A stretch of DNA of 64,000 bases from an uncultured Clostridia bacterium (GCA_944346885.1 CALVMR010000008.1:1-64000), one strand, 5' to 3'. Numbered from the stretch's first letter, positions 16,986-26,198 are shown. Made by a program: numbers and translations. The notes: generated by a model not told the origin, from the letters alone.

Positions 16986-18034
16986 TGCCGCACCTCCAAC
17001 CGCGCAAGGTATTCCGCATACGCGGAGGCGGGCAAAGAAACTTCGCGCCAAGCGCCCCGCCCCGACGAGAGGGTGAGCGAAACGCTGCCCTTTTCCGCAT
17101 TCTTTTTATCCAGCAGCGCGTAGCGCACGCACCCGCGCGCCTGCGGAAAAACGGGTATGCGCTTCATTCCGAGCGAGACCATGCGCCGCACATAGCGCGC
17201 ATGATCGGGAGAACACACCCCCTCCCGCTCGGCGATAAAACTTTCCAGCCACATGCCGATGAGCACATACGCCCCGTGCGAACGCCGCCCGTAGGCAAGT
17301 TCGAGCGCGTGCCCCGTGGTGTGCCCCAAATTCAGGCATTTGCGCGCGCCGCCCTGCTCGCGCTCATCTTCGGCAACGACGCGCGCCTTAAACCGGATAC
17401 AGTCTGCGGCGATCTCTTCCAAAAAAGAAAGCTCGCGCAAGCGTGCGGCGTTTTGTTCGATTTTTTCTCCGATCGCGGCGTCCAAGACCCCCGTTTTGAG
17501 GATCTCGCCCAGCCCGCAGACGAGCTCGCGCCGCGGAAGGGTGCGCAAAAAGGCGGGGTCGCACAGCACCGTTTCGGGCTGATAAAAGGTACCGACCGCG
17601 TTTTTTACGCCGCCGTAGTCGATGGCGGTCTTTCCCCCGACAGAGGAATCCACCTGCGCCAACAGCGTGGTGGGCACCTGCACCAGCCGCGTGCCGCGCA
17701 TATACAGCGCCGCCGCCAGCCCCGCCATATCCCCCGTTACGCCGCCGCCGAAGGCGACGACCACGGAACGGCGGTGCAGCTGCGCCGCGAACATGGCGTC
17801 CAAAACGGAAAAAAGCGAATGCCGGTTTTTGTGCCGTTCGCCTGCGGGGAAAACGCAGACGGCGGCAGAGGGAAACAGCGCCGCGATGCGCTCTTTGTAC
17901 AGCGCGTATACGTTGGAATCGGTGACCACAAACGTCTCCGCCCCCGCGTACAGCTCTCTGTACCGCTCCGCCGCGCCCGCCCCGCAATACACACGGGAGG
18001 GGCGGGAAGCCGCATTTACCTGTATGATCTCCAT
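16982..18034 (-). CDS. aroB: 3-dehydroquinate synthase
   Basis: 350 residues. NAD site GGGVTGDMAG, then VPTTLLAQVDSSVGGKT and GHTTGHALE with zinc-ligand His residues. Makes 3-dehydroquinate from DAHP. DAHP synthase itself is not in the window. A 147-nt gap separates it from aroC; I see no gene or clear terminator in that gap. Confidence 0.96.
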   Translation of the reverse strand: MEIIQVNAASRPSRVYCGAGAAERYRELYAGAETFVVTDSNVYALYKERIAALFPSAAVCVFPAGERHKNRHSLFSVLDAMFAAQLHRRSVVVAFGGGVTGDMAGLAAALYMRGTRLVQVPTTLLAQVDSSVGGKTAIDYGGVKNAVGTFYQPETVLCDPAFLRTLPRRELVCGLGEILKTGVLDAAIGEKIEQNAARLRELSFLEEIAADCIRFKARVVAEDEREQGGARKCLNLGHTTGHALELAYGRRSHGAYVLIGMWLESFIAEREGVCSPDHARYVRRMVSLGMKRIPVFPQARGCVRYALLDKKNAEKGSVSLTLSSGRGAWREVSLPASAYAEYLARLEVRQ

Positions 18035-18181
18035 AAAAGCCTCTTTGAAAAGAAAAACGATCGTATCCCGCCGAAAAAACAGCCTTGCAAAGCGGACCGC
18101 CGCGGCGGGGCGGCAAGCCCCTTTCTGCCTTTTTACCGCGGCGTTTTTTACCCGCCTCTTTCTTGCGGCAACCTCCGCCCT

Positions 18182-19312
18182 TTACGGCAGTTTTTCGTAC
18201 CGCTCCTTTACCTCTTGCATGGTATCCGCGCCGAGGCGTTCGAGTACCTTTTGCGCCAGCACGAAGCAAACAACGCTTTCGGCGATCACTTCAAGGGCGC
18301 AGACGGCGCACACGTCGCTGCGCTCGGTCGCCGCGCGCGCGGGCTGCATGCTGCCCAGATCGACGCTGGCAAGCCCGCGCATGAGGGTGGGGATGGGCTT
18401 CATGGCAACGCGCAGCACAAGTTCTTCGCCGTTGCTCATGCCCCCCTCCACGCCGCCCGCGCGGTTGGTTTTGCGGTAAAAGCCGCGCTCTTGCTCGTAA
18501 AAGATCTCATCGTGGGCGGCACTGCCGCGCAGGCGGGCGGCGGCAAACCCCAGCCCGATCTCCACGCCTTTGACCGCTTGGATGCTCATCAGCGCGCCAG
18601 CCAGCGCGCCGTCCAGCTTTTCGCCGTACGTCATGCAGCTGCCGAACCCGCTCTTCAATCCCTGCACGCGGATCTCGGCAACGCCGCCCGCCGTGTCTTT
18701 ATCGGCTTTTGCGGCGTCGATCGCCGCCATCGCCTGCCTGCACAGCGCTTCGTCCGGCATGAACAGCGGCGAACGCTTTACCCCTTCCAATTCCCGAAAG
18801 GTGTATTCCTTTTCATCCGAAACGCCCGCCGCCGAACGCACGTAGCCGCGCACTTCGACGCCCAGCTCGCGCAAGAGCCCGCGCGCCACGGCGCCCGCCG
18901 CCACGCGCACCGCCGTCTCCCGCGCGGAGGCGCGTTCCAAAATGTTGCGCGCATCGCTTTGGCGGAATTTCAACGCGCCCGCAAGGTCGGCGTGCCCCGG
19001 CCGCAGGCAGGTGACCCTGCGCGCGGAGAGGTCCGCCTCCTGCGGCGCCATATACCGCTCCCAGTTGGCATAGTCTTTGTTTTCCACCGCCAAACACACG
19101 GGGCTGCCCAACGTAAACCCGCCGCGCACGCCGGAGAGGATCTGCACGGTATCCGTTTCGATCTTTTGCCGCGCGCCCCTGCCATACCCGCCCTGCCGCA
19201 GGGCGAGCCACGCATCGATCTCCTCTTCCCGCACGGGAAGATGGGCGGGGAGCCCCTCTATGATGGCGACGAGCGCCTTTCCGTGCGATTCTCCTGCCGT
19301 AGTCAACTTCAT
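18182..19312 (-). CDS. aroC: Chorismate synthase
   Basis: 376 residues. TAGESHGKALVAIIEG at the N-terminus, GGYGRGARQKIETD, RPGHADLAG, and the FMN-site SSARET-type stretch here as RASARET. Converts EPSP to chorismate with reduced FMN. ATG 19312 is used because the family begins a few residues before GESHG; an in-frame ATG at 19345 is possible. Confidence 0.96.
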   Translation of the reverse strand: MKLTTAGESHGKALVAIIEGLPAHLPVREEEIDAWLALRQGGYGRGARQKIETDTVQILSGVRGGFTLGSPVCLAVENKDYANWERYMAPQEADLSARRVTCLRPGHADLAGALKFRQSDARNILERASARETAVRVAAGAVARGLLRELGVEVRGYVRSAAGVSDEKEYTFRELEGVKRSPLFMPDEALCRQAMAAIDAAKADKDTAGGVAEIRVQGLKSGFGSCMTYGEKLDGALAGALMSIQAVKGVEIGLGFAAARLRGSAAHDEIFYEQERGFYRKTNRAGGVEGGMSNGEELVLRVAMKPIPTLMRGLASVDLGSMQPARAATERSDVCAVCALEVIAESVVCFVLAQKVLERLGADTMQEVKERYEKLP

Positions 19313-19405
19313 GTTCTCTGTCTCCGTATCCGAATATTTGCCCAAGTTATTTCAAAGATCTTCCGCCAGGCGGCACAAAACCCCGCCGTTTTGCCCGCTT
19401 TGCGT

Positions 19406-20476
19406 TTACCGCCGCACCGCGCGAACGGAAGCGCTTCCGTCTGCCGAAAGGGTGAGCAGGATGCTGCCCAGCTCGTCCGTGCGCCAGATCTGCGCGTCGG
19501 GGACCAGCGCGCGCACCCTTGTGATGCAATCGGCGGAGGGATGCCCGTATCCGTTGCCCGCCCCTGCGCTGAAAAACACGGCTTCGGGTTTGCAGAGCGT
19601 CAGCAAGGCGTCTCCCGTAGAGGCGTTGCTGCCGTGGTGCCCCGCCTTCAAAAACGTGAGCTTTGAAAGATCGGGCGAGAGCGCAACTTCCCTGCCGTAA
19701 GCGGGAACGCGGAGCGAAAACACTTCTCCGCCCGTTGCAAGGAACAGCTCCGCCAGCTCTTCTTCCCGCTCGGCGGGCGCATCGCCCGTAAACAGCACGC
19801 TGTTGCCCGCGTATTCCAGCCAACAGACGGCGGAAGCGTCGTTCGCGTCTTTATATTCGCCGCGCGAAAGCGGCGCCAGCATAAGCAGATAATAAAACAG
19901 CTCTTCGCGCTCCGACAAAAGGTGCGCATAGGCGCGGGCGGGGATAAGTTTTGCGCCGCACGCCTCCGCCTCGGCAAGAAAGCGCGCATACGCTTCGCCG
20001 TCTGCGGCGCCCGTCTCCTCGCCCGTCTCTTCGCACGCGGCAGGATACAGCACGGTATCGGCGCCGAAACAAGAGAGCAGTTCCGCAAGCCCCGCCGCGT
20101 GGTCTGCGTCGGTGTGCGTGAGCAGCACGCAGTCGAACCGCGTGATCCCCAGCGCCAAGCAATACCCGACGGCGGCGGCGTTGGCGCGCAGGCTGCCGTC
20201 TCCGCCGTCGATCGCCATCGTCTTTCCGTCCGGAAATTCGAGAATGGTGCAATCTCCCTGCCCCACGTCTACAAAGTGCACGCGCAGCTCGCCCTCCGCC
20301 CGCGCGGACAGCGCGGGCATGCTTGCGAACGCGGCGGCATGGCGAAGCGGGAACACGCAGCCGTCCACGATGACGGCGGCGAGCACGAGCGCCGCCAGCA
20401 CAAGGCACAGCAGCGTGCGAGGGCGGAGAAAAAAGGCGCGCAGCCTGCCCCGCTTTTTCCGCGCAAAGGGCGTCAT
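19406..20476 (-). CDS. Membrane-anchored ComEC-type metallo-beta-lactamase protein
   Basis: 356 residues. One N-terminal transmembrane helix (~18-36), then an MBL fold with VDVGQGDCTI, AIDGGDG, THTDADHAAG (the HxDxDH form of ComEC C-terminal domains), LFTGDA and KAGHHGSNAS. It lacks the ComEC channel part, so it is not a full competence protein. Substrate is unknown; nuclease or hydrolase activity outside the cell is likely. It overlaps the patatin stop by ATGA. The 93-nt gap to aroC holds no gene. Confidence 0.88.
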   Translation of the reverse strand: MTPFARKKRGRLRAFFLRPRTLLCLVLAALVLAAVIVDGCVFPLRHAAAFASMPALSARAEGELRVHFVDVGQGDCTILEFPDGKTMAIDGGDGSLRANAAAVGYCLALGITRFDCVLLTHTDADHAAGLAELLSCFGADTVLYPAACEETGEETGAADGEAYARFLAEAEACGAKLIPARAYAHLLSEREELFYYLLMLAPLSRGEYKDANDASAVCWLEYAGNSVLFTGDAPAEREEELAELFLATGGEVFSLRVPAYGREVALSPDLSKLTFLKAGHHGSNASTGDALLTLCKPEAVFFSAGAGNGYGHPSADCITRVRALVPDAQIWRTDELGSILLTLSADGSASVRAVRR

Positions 20477-21258
20477 GCCCGCGCGTCGGGCTGCAACAGC
20501 TTGTTTTGGCGGAGCAGCCGCACGATCTGCGCCATGTTTTGCTTTGCGCAGGCGTAACCGATATCGAAGATCTTATCCGTATCGAAAACGCTGGTAGCGG
20601 TATATGCGGAAAGATCGGGTTCGAGCAGAATGTCGCAGCGGGAAAAGCCCTCCTGCCGCAGCGCGATCTGCCTGCCCGAAGCGGTGGTAAAAGAAACTTC
20701 CCGATAGTTGTTTGCGGGAGAGAGCGCCACGCCGATGACCAGATCGGCGCCCAAAGCGCGCGCCACATCCCCCGGCACGGCGTTTGCGAACGCGCCGTCC
20801 GCCAAAAGGCGCCCGTCGATCTGCACGGGGCGGAAAAAGGGCGGCATGGCGGAAGAGGCAAACACCGCCCGCGCCACGTTGCCCTCGCACAGCACGATCT
20901 CGCCGCCGTCGGCGGTATCCGTTGCCACGGCGGCAAAGGGTTTTTGCAGTTCGGAAAAGGCGCTCTCGCCCAAAACGCCGTCCAACAGGCGGTGCAGCGG
21001 CTGTGCGGAGCGCTCCATCAGCAGCGAAAACAGCGTCTGCCTGTAATCGACGCGCGCCAAAAGTTCGGCAATATCCGCGGGCGAATACCCCTTTGCGTAC
21101 AGCGCCCCCGCGATCGCGCCCGCCGAAGTGCCCGCAAGCACATCGAAACGGATGCCTTCCTCTTCCAGCGCCTGCATCACGCCCAAGTGCGCAAGCCCCT
21201 TCGCTCCGCCGCTGCCCAACGCCGCGCCGAGCAATTTCCGTTTTCTTTTGAATGGCAT
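20473..21258 (-). CDS. Patatin-like phospholipase (RssA/YchK type)
   Basis: 261 residues. Oxyanion loop GSGGAKGLAHLG, nucleophile Ser in GTSAGAI, and the catalytic Asp in LADGAF. A lipid acyl hydrolase on the inner membrane face by family. I chose ATG 21258 (MPFKRKRK), with AAGGG upstream. The longer frame would put the 30-bp repeat into the protein as a duplicated SAENSVLPP stretch, which I consider non-coding. Confidence 0.9.
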   Translation of the reverse strand: MPFKRKRKLLGAALGSGGAKGLAHLGVMQALEEEGIRFDVLAGTSAGAIAGALYAKGYSPADIAELLARVDYRQTLFSLLMERSAQPLHRLLDGVLGESAFSELQKPFAAVATDTADGGEIVLCEGNVARAVFASSAMPPFFRPVQIDGRLLADGAFANAVPGDVARALGADLVIGVALSPANNYREVSFTTASGRQIALRQEGFSRCDILLEPDLSAYTATSVFDTDKIFDIGYACAKQNMAQIVRLLRQNKLLQPDARA

Positions 21259-21283
21259 ACCGAACACCCTTCCCGCCGCCAGC

Positions 21284-21342
21284 GGCGGCAGCACCGAATT
21301 TTCCGCCGAACGGGGCGGCAGCACCGAATTTTCCGCCGAACG
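21284..21342. repeat. Two tandem copies of a 30-bp unit
   Basis: Copies of GGCGGCAGCACCGAATTTTC plus CGCCGAACG at 21284-21312 and 21314-21342, identical over 29 bases, in the 92-nt gap between the Rho-like and patatin genes. Confidence 0.85.
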
Positions 21343-21350
21343 CGGCTGAT

Positions 21351-22793
21351 TCAATCGGCTTTCTCTTCCCAAAGCCCGCTTTCGCGCACGAGCTCCGCGT
21401 TGTTTTTTACCGCGGAAACGGTTTGCAGCACGCGCGCCGCCCCGCCCGCCGCAAAACGGCGGCGCAGCGCCTGCGCGCAGGCGCGCTCCTCTGCCGAGAG
21501 CATTTCCCGCCCCATCTCCGTATGCGAAAGGGCAAGATCGAGCGGCGGGCAGCCCTCCTGCCCCGCCGAAGGAGCGAGATACAGCCGCACGTTCGCCGCG
21601 GGGCTGCATTTTTCGATCACGTCCTCATCGGCGGCGCCCGCCCGCTGCACGGCGGCAAGCACCGTTACCGAACCCGCCCCCTGCAAGTTGCGGGCGGCGG
21701 CGAACAGCTCTTCGCACTCGTGCAAAACATTCAGATCCGTTCCGCCCGCGGCGCGCCTTCCCGAAGAAGGGAGCGCCTCGCCGAACAGGCGGGCAAGCGC
21801 GGTAAGCGAATCGAGCAGCACAACGGCGTTGCCGCCGCCCTCCGCAACGCGCTTGCAGTGCGCCGCCGCCAGCCGCACGGCGCGCACCGCGTCTGCCGCG
21901 GGCGTGCCGAGCGCCGCTCCGACAACGTATGCCTGCGGATACGCCGCCCGCAGCGCATTCACTTTTTCCGGACCGCACCCCGCGGCGATCAGGCAAAGCT
22001 CCGCCTGCGGCGCCGCGGCGGAAACCGCCGCGGCAAAACTGCCGAAAAAGGCTGCGGCGCCCGTACCCTGCGGCGCATACAGCAGCCCGCGCTGCCCGTA
22101 CCCGACGGGGCACAAGAGGTCCGCCGCGCGCAGCACGGGGTCGCCCGCGGCACCGAGCGGGATGCGTTCCTGCGGATATACTGCGGGAATTTCTTCGAAC
22201 ACGGCGCGCTCCTCCTGCTCCTTGGCAGCGCCGTTCACCCCTTCAAGCTGCACAAACATGTGCACCCCTTCGATGCGTTCGGCATAGCCCGTGAGCGCGT
22301 CTCCGTTGCGCAGACCGAATTTTTGGATCATGCTTTCGGATACGGCGGGGTCGTCCGCCGTGGCTTCGCAGCCGCGGCTGCGGAGATACCCCCCGCTCTC
22401 CGCCCGTTCGAGCACGCCCTGCGTTAAAGCGTCTCCGTACCCGAAGCGGCTCTCCGTTTCTCCCGAATCGCGGAAATAATATTGCGGCACGTGCACTTCG
22501 CTGAAATCGTAACTACGGCGCGCATTGCACTCAGCGACCAGCTCGCGCACCCGCGTGACACATTCTTCGGGCGCGTCTTCCGCCTTTACGCGCGCCCCGC
22601 GCTTGCTGCGCAGCCCCGCGGGCACCGCGCCGCTCGCCACGCCGATCAGGCGCATGATCAGGTCGTGTTTGCGCCCGTACGAGGGCGTTTTCGCCCCGAA
22701 GGCGCGCGCAAGGTTGCGCACTTCAAAGATGCCGAAGCCGTCTACATAGTCGTAAACGGATCTGTACTGTTCGTAAAGTTCCTGTTCCGTCAT
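21351..22793 (-). CDS. Rho-like protein with a degenerate ATPase site
   Basis: 480 residues laid out like transcription termination factor Rho: a helical N-terminus with a SAP-like segment, a cold-shock-like RNA-binding part (~122-185; GGYLRSRG ... GLRNGDALTG), the VYPQERIPL linker, and a RecA-type core with PVGYGQRGLLYAP, Walker B VVLLDSLTALAR (324-335), PSSGRRAAGGTD and AARN. The P-loop is damaged: GPPKAGKT of Rho reads APQGTGAA (240-247), without the essential Lys and Thr, and the DERPEE motif reads AGCGPEK. ATP hydrolysis is therefore unlikely. Good GGAGGT site; overlaps the upstream MBL gene by ATGA. It may bind RNA without translocating, or be a decaying second rho. Confidence 0.85.
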   Translation of the reverse strand: MTEQELYEQYRSVYDYVDGFGIFEVRNLARAFGAKTPSYGRKHDLIMRLIGVASGAVPAGLRSKRGARVKAEDAPEECVTRVRELVAECNARRSYDFSEVHVPQYYFRDSGETESRFGYGDALTQGVLERAESGGYLRSRGCEATADDPAVSESMIQKFGLRNGDALTGYAERIEGVHMFVQLEGVNGAAKEQEERAVFEEIPAVYPQERIPLGAAGDPVLRAADLLCPVGYGQRGLLYAPQGTGAAAFFGSFAAAVSAAAPQAELCLIAAGCGPEKVNALRAAYPQAYVVGAALGTPAADAVRAVRLAAAHCKRVAEGGGNAVVLLDSLTALARLFGEALPSSGRRAAGGTDLNVLHECEELFAAARNLQGAGSVTVLAAVQRAGAADEDVIEKCSPAANVRLYLAPSAGQEGCPPLDLALSHTEMGREMLSAEERACAQALRRRFAAGGAARVLQTVSAVKNNAELVRESGLWEEKAD

Positions 22794-23422
22794 CTTTGCA
22801 CCTCCAATACGACGACCTTCCCTTCCGCCTCTTTGCAGGGCAGCGCCAACTCTTGTATGCGCACGGCGCCGCGTTCCTGCATTTCGCGCAAAAACGCCTC
22901 CGGCGAAGCGATGCCCAGCGTGCCGCCGGGCAGATGATAATGCATCGGCACGGCGATCTTCGGGCGGATCGCGCGCACATACGCCGCCGCGCCCGCCGCA
23001 TCCACCGTGTACACGCCCCCGACGGGGACGAGCAATGCATCCGGCTGCCCGATGCGCCCGATCAGCTCCGCCGCGGGCGGCTGCCCGATATCCCCCATGT
23101 GGCAGACGCAAACGCCGTCCGCCTCAAAAAGAAATACGAGATTTGCCCCGCGCTTTGCCCCCTGCACCTCGTCGTGCCAGGCGGGAATGCCCGTCACTTT
23201 GAACGGCCCGAACGTATGCGCGCCCGCTTCCGCGATCACCTCTTTGACGCCCGAAACGCCCTGCACGTTCGCATGGTCGAAGTGCGCATGGCTGCACACG
23301 ACGCAATCCGCCTCCGTGCGCGGCATCCGATACCCGACGCCTTCATAGGGGTCCGTTACGATGCGCGTTCCGTCCTCTGCCGTCAGCAAAAAAGCGGAAT
23401 GCCCCAAATAGCCGATCTTCAT
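22790..23422 (-). CDS. UlaG/YtkL-type MBL-fold hydrolase
   Basis: 210 residues. Metal motif SHAHFDHAN (HxHxDH), GHSAFLL at the N-terminus, HMGDIG, and PMHYHLPGG near the end: the UPF0173-type metal-dependent hydrolase family. Substrate unknown. It overlaps DUF1934 upstream and the Rho-like gene downstream by ATGA, so all three are coupled. Confidence 0.88.
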   Translation of the reverse strand: MKIGYLGHSAFLLTAEDGTRIVTDPYEGVGYRMPRTEADCVVCSHAHFDHANVQGVSGVKEVIAEAGAHTFGPFKVTGIPAWHDEVQGAKRGANLVFLFEADGVCVCHMGDIGQPPAAELIGRIGQPDALLVPVGGVYTVDAAGAAAYVRAIRPKIAVPMHYHLPGGTLGIASPEAFLREMQERGAVRIQELALPCKEAEGKVVVLEVQR

Positions 23423-23904
23423 TTTCCCTCCTTCTCCGCGCCCGCAGGCGCCCTTTCCTCTGTTTTTTCCGCCTGTGCAGGGAATGTTGTCTCCGCCTGC
23501 GCGGGGGATGTTTTTTCCGCCTGCGCGCCTGCGGCGCCGCCCCGCCCCCTTCCGTGCGGGCGCACGGCGATCTTCCGCCGCGAAGGCTGCCCCGCCAGAT
23601 ACAGCGTGTACTCCGCTTCGAAATATCCTTCTTCCCCGTACCGCAAACGGTGGGTGCAGACCCGCACGGGCAGCGTGCCGTAGGGAGTTGCCAGCTCGGC
23701 AAACGTTTCGCCGCGCGGATCCAGTTCGAGTGTATAGGAAAGCTCTCCTTCGCGGGCGATGCGCAGGCTCTCCCCCGCGTGTACGGTATACGCCCCGTCC
23801 TCCGCCGTAAAACGGAAGAGCGCGCCGCGGCAGCGGACCGCGCGCACGCGCAGGCTCCGCCTGCCGCTTTCGTCCTCGGTGATCAGGATATCCTCTTCCC
23901 GCAT
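23419..23904 (-). CDS. DUF1934 (YwiB-like) beta-barrel protein with repeat tail
   Basis: 161 residues. Residues ~1-120 show the alternating strands of the YwiB/DUF1934 calycin-like barrel, with the landmark ATPYGTLPV followed by YFEAEYTLYLAG. The last ~35 residues are a low-complexity tail from three tandem copies of an AQAEKT-type unit. Function of the family is unknown. It is the first gene of the long minus-strand run and has its own promoter. Confidence 0.75.
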   Translation of the reverse strand: MREEDILITEDESGRRSLRVRAVRCRGALFRFTAEDGAYTVHAGESLRIAREGELSYTLELDPRGETFAELATPYGTLPVRVCTHRLRYGEEGYFEAEYTLYLAGQPSRRKIAVRPHGRGRGGAAGAQAEKTSPAQAETTFPAQAEKTEERAPAGAEKEGK

Positions 23905-23951
23905 ACTGTGCCTCCGCACGGCGCCGCAAGCGAAACCGCCCCGCAGTGTGC

Positions 23952-23979
23952 AGTATAACACTTTTTTTGAATTTTGTAA
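23952..23979 (-). promoter_or_regulatory. Promoter of the DUF1934-led operon
   Basis: TTACAA (revcomp 23974-23979), 16-nt spacer, TATACT (revcomp 23952-23957). A short inverted repeat AGTGT/ACACT (23945-23962) brackets the -10. The rest of 23980-24177 shows no gene. Confidence 0.6.
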
Positions 23980-24177
23980 ATTGATTCCGAGGACCTCCCG
24001 TTTTTTGTAAAAAAATTCCTCTGCCGCCTTTTCCTCTTGTTTTGCGCCCCTTTGCCCGCTTTTCCGCGCCGACCGTTCCAAAACGGCATAAAAACGAGCG
24101 CCGCGGCAGCGCATACGCGCCCCTTGGCAAAACCGCGGCAGCCGCCTGCCGAAAAGCCGCCCGCAAAACACGCAAAA

Positions 24178-24201
24178 CGCCGCGCCCGTAGGGGCGCGGC
24201 G
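24178..24201 (-). terminator. Terminator of the transketolase gene
   Basis: Ten-bp GC stem (24178-24187 with 24192-24201) starting 18 nt after the stop, then GTTTTGC on the minus strand. Confidence 0.8.
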
Positions 24202-24218
24202 CAAATGCAACGCAAGCC

Positions 24219-26198
24219 TTACACTTTGTTGAGAGAACGGAACGCCTTTTCGACAACGTTTTCCGCCGTAAAACCGAACATTTCAAACAGCTTGTTCGCG
24301 GGGCCGCTGGCGCCGAACGTGGTCATGCCGATGATCTCGCCCGCATCGCCCGCGTACTTGTACCAAGAATACGGCGAACCGGCTTCGACGCAGACGCGCG
24401 CCTTCACTTCGGGCGGGAGAACTTCATCCTTATAGCTCTGCGGCTGTTTTTCAAACTCTTCGAAACAGGGCATGGAGACGACGCGCGCATCGACGCCCTT
24501 TGTTTTCAAAATATCCTTTGCCTGCATGCACTGCTCCACTTCGGAACCGCTGGCGATGAGCAGCACGTCGGGCGTCTCCTTTTCGCTGTCGGCAAGAACG
24601 TACCCGCCTTTGAGCGCGGCAAGCCCCGAATTTTCATACTGCGGCAGGTTTTGGCGGGTGAGCACGAGGCAGGTGGGCGCGTTGCCTTCGAGGGCGGAGA
24701 TCCAAGCCGCCGCCGTCTCTTTGCCGTCTGCCGGGCGGTACACCTTCATGCCGGGGATGGAACGCAGCGCGATGAGCTGTTCCACGGGCTCGTGCGTGGG
24801 TCCGTCCTCGCCCACGCCGATGGAATCGTGCGTGAGGATGTAGGTAACGGGCTGGTGCATGAGCGCGGAAAGGCGCATGGCGTGCTTCATATAGTCGGAG
24901 AAGATAAAGAAGGTGGAGCAATAGCACTTCAACCCGCCGTGCAGCTGCATGCCGTTCGTGATGGCTGCCATGGCGTGTTCGCGGATGCCGAAATGCATGT
25001 TCGAACCGCTCTTATCTTCGGCGGAAAAATCTCCCCTCTTTTTCATGTTGGATTTGTTGGAGGGCGCAAGGTCTGCCGAGCCGCCGATCAGGTTGGGGAT
25101 GATATCCGCCAGCTTGTTGAGCACCTGGAAGCTCGTGTTGCGGGTGGCGTCCGGCTTGGCGAACGCAAACAGATCGGCGTTGTTTTTGAGGTCGGGCAGC
25201 TCGCCGCTCATATACAGCCTGTACTGCGCGGCAAGGTCGGGATAGCGCGCCTCGTACTCTTTGAACAGCCTCTTCCACTTCCCCTGGCGGGAAACGCCCT
25301 TTTTGGCGATCGCCGCACAGTGCGCCGCCACCTCTTCGGGAACTTCAAAGGGCTCTGCCGTCCAGCCGAGGTTCTCTTTGAGTTTTTGCAGATTTTCTTT
25401 GCCGAGCGGCGAGCCGTGGCACTCATGCGAGCCCGCCAGCGGCGAACCGTACCCGATGACCGTTTTGCAGATGATGACCGAGGGGCGCTCCGTATCCGCC
25501 TTCGCCTTGCGCACGGTGCGGCGCAGAAGGTCAAGGTCGTTCGCATCGTCTACTTTCAGCACCTGCCAGCCCTGCGCCTTGAAGCGCATGGCAACGTCTT
25601 CCTTAAAGGTGATAGCCGTATCCCCTTCGATGGTGATGTCGTTATCGTCGTAAAAGAGGATGAGCTTGCCCAGCTTGTGCGTGCCCGCAAAAGAACACGC
25701 CTCATAGGAAATGCCCTCTTCCAAACAGCCGTCGCCGCACAGCGCATAGGTGTAGTGATCGACGATGGGGAACCCTTCGCGGTTGAACGTGGCGGCAAGG
25801 TGCGCCTCGGCTACCGCCATGCCCACGGCGTTGGCGATGCCCTGGCCGAGCGGACCCGTCGTCGTTTCGACGCCGGGCGTATGGCCGTATTCGGGGTGAC
25901 CGGGCGTCTTATACCCCAGCTGACGGAAGTTCATCAGGTCATCCTTGGAGATATCGTAGCCGAACAGGTACAAGAGCGAATAATTGAGCATGGAACCGTG
26001 CCCCGCCGAGAGCACAAAGCGGTCCCTGTCGTCCCATTTCGGATCTTTGGGATTGAACTTCAAAAAATCCGCGAAAATGGTGTACCCGATGGGCGCGCTG
26101 CCCAGCGGCAGCCCCGGATGCCCCGAATTTGCCTTTTGGATCGCCTCCGCCGAAAGCACGCGGATGGCGTTCACCGTCTGTTGCCGTACATCGTTCAT
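24219..26198 (-). CDS. tkt: Transketolase
   Basis: 659 residues, full length. N-terminal SGHPGLPLG, TPGHPEYGHTPGVE, TTGPLGQG and thiamine-diphosphate site GDGCLEEGISYEA; central LAPSNKSN and FGIREHAM; C-terminal FGASGPANKL. Moves two-carbon units in the pentose phosphate pathway, which supplies erythrose 4-phosphate for the aro pathway. AAGGAG precedes ATG 26198. It follows the phosphomannomutase with an 89-nt gap. Confidence 0.97.
   Translation of the reverse strand: MNDVRQQTVNAIRVLSAEAIQKANSGHPGLPLGSAPIGYTIFADFLKFNPKDPKWDDRDRFVLSAGHGSMLNYSLLYLFGYDISKDDLMNFRQLGYKTPGHPEYGHTPGVETTTGPLGQGIANAVGMAVAEAHLAATFNREGFPIVDHYTYALCGDGCLEEGISYEACSFAGTHKLGKLILFYDDNDITIEGDTAITFKEDVAMRFKAQGWQVLKVDDANDLDLLRRTVRKAKADTERPSVIICKTVIGYGSPLAGSHECHGSPLGKENLQKLKENLGWTAEPFEVPEEVAAHCAAIAKKGVSRQGKWKRLFKEYEARYPDLAAQYRLYMSGELPDLKNNADLFAFAKPDATRNTSFQVLNKLADIIPNLIGGSADLAPSNKSNMKKRGDFSAEDKSGSNMHFGIREHAMAAITNGMQLHGGLKCYCSTFFIFSDYMKHAMRLSALMHQPVTYILTHDSIGVGEDGPTHEPVEQLIALRSIPGMKVYRPADGKETAAAWISALEGNAPTCLVLTRQNLPQYENSGLAALKGGYVLADSEKETPDVLLIASGSEVEQCMQAKDILKTKGVDARVVSMPCFEEFEKQPQSYKDEVLPPEVKARVCVEAGSPYSWYKYAGDAGEIIGMTTFGASGPANKLFEMFGFTAENVVEKAFRSLNKV

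Noticed and set aside
16973..19666. Very long plus-strand open frames opposite the aro genes (and similar ones opposite the sigA and GH32 genes)
   Set aside because: They are mirror frames caused by high GC at third codon positions, rich in Arg, Pro and His, without family motifs or ribosome binding sites.
19406..20476. Full ComEC competence channel
   Set aside because: Only one membrane helix precedes the MBL domain; the large channel domain is absent.
21259..21609. Extended patatin N-terminus
   Set aside because: It would be made of the 30-bp repeats and the antisense of the Rho-like gene end; the catalytic domain begins right after ATG 21258.
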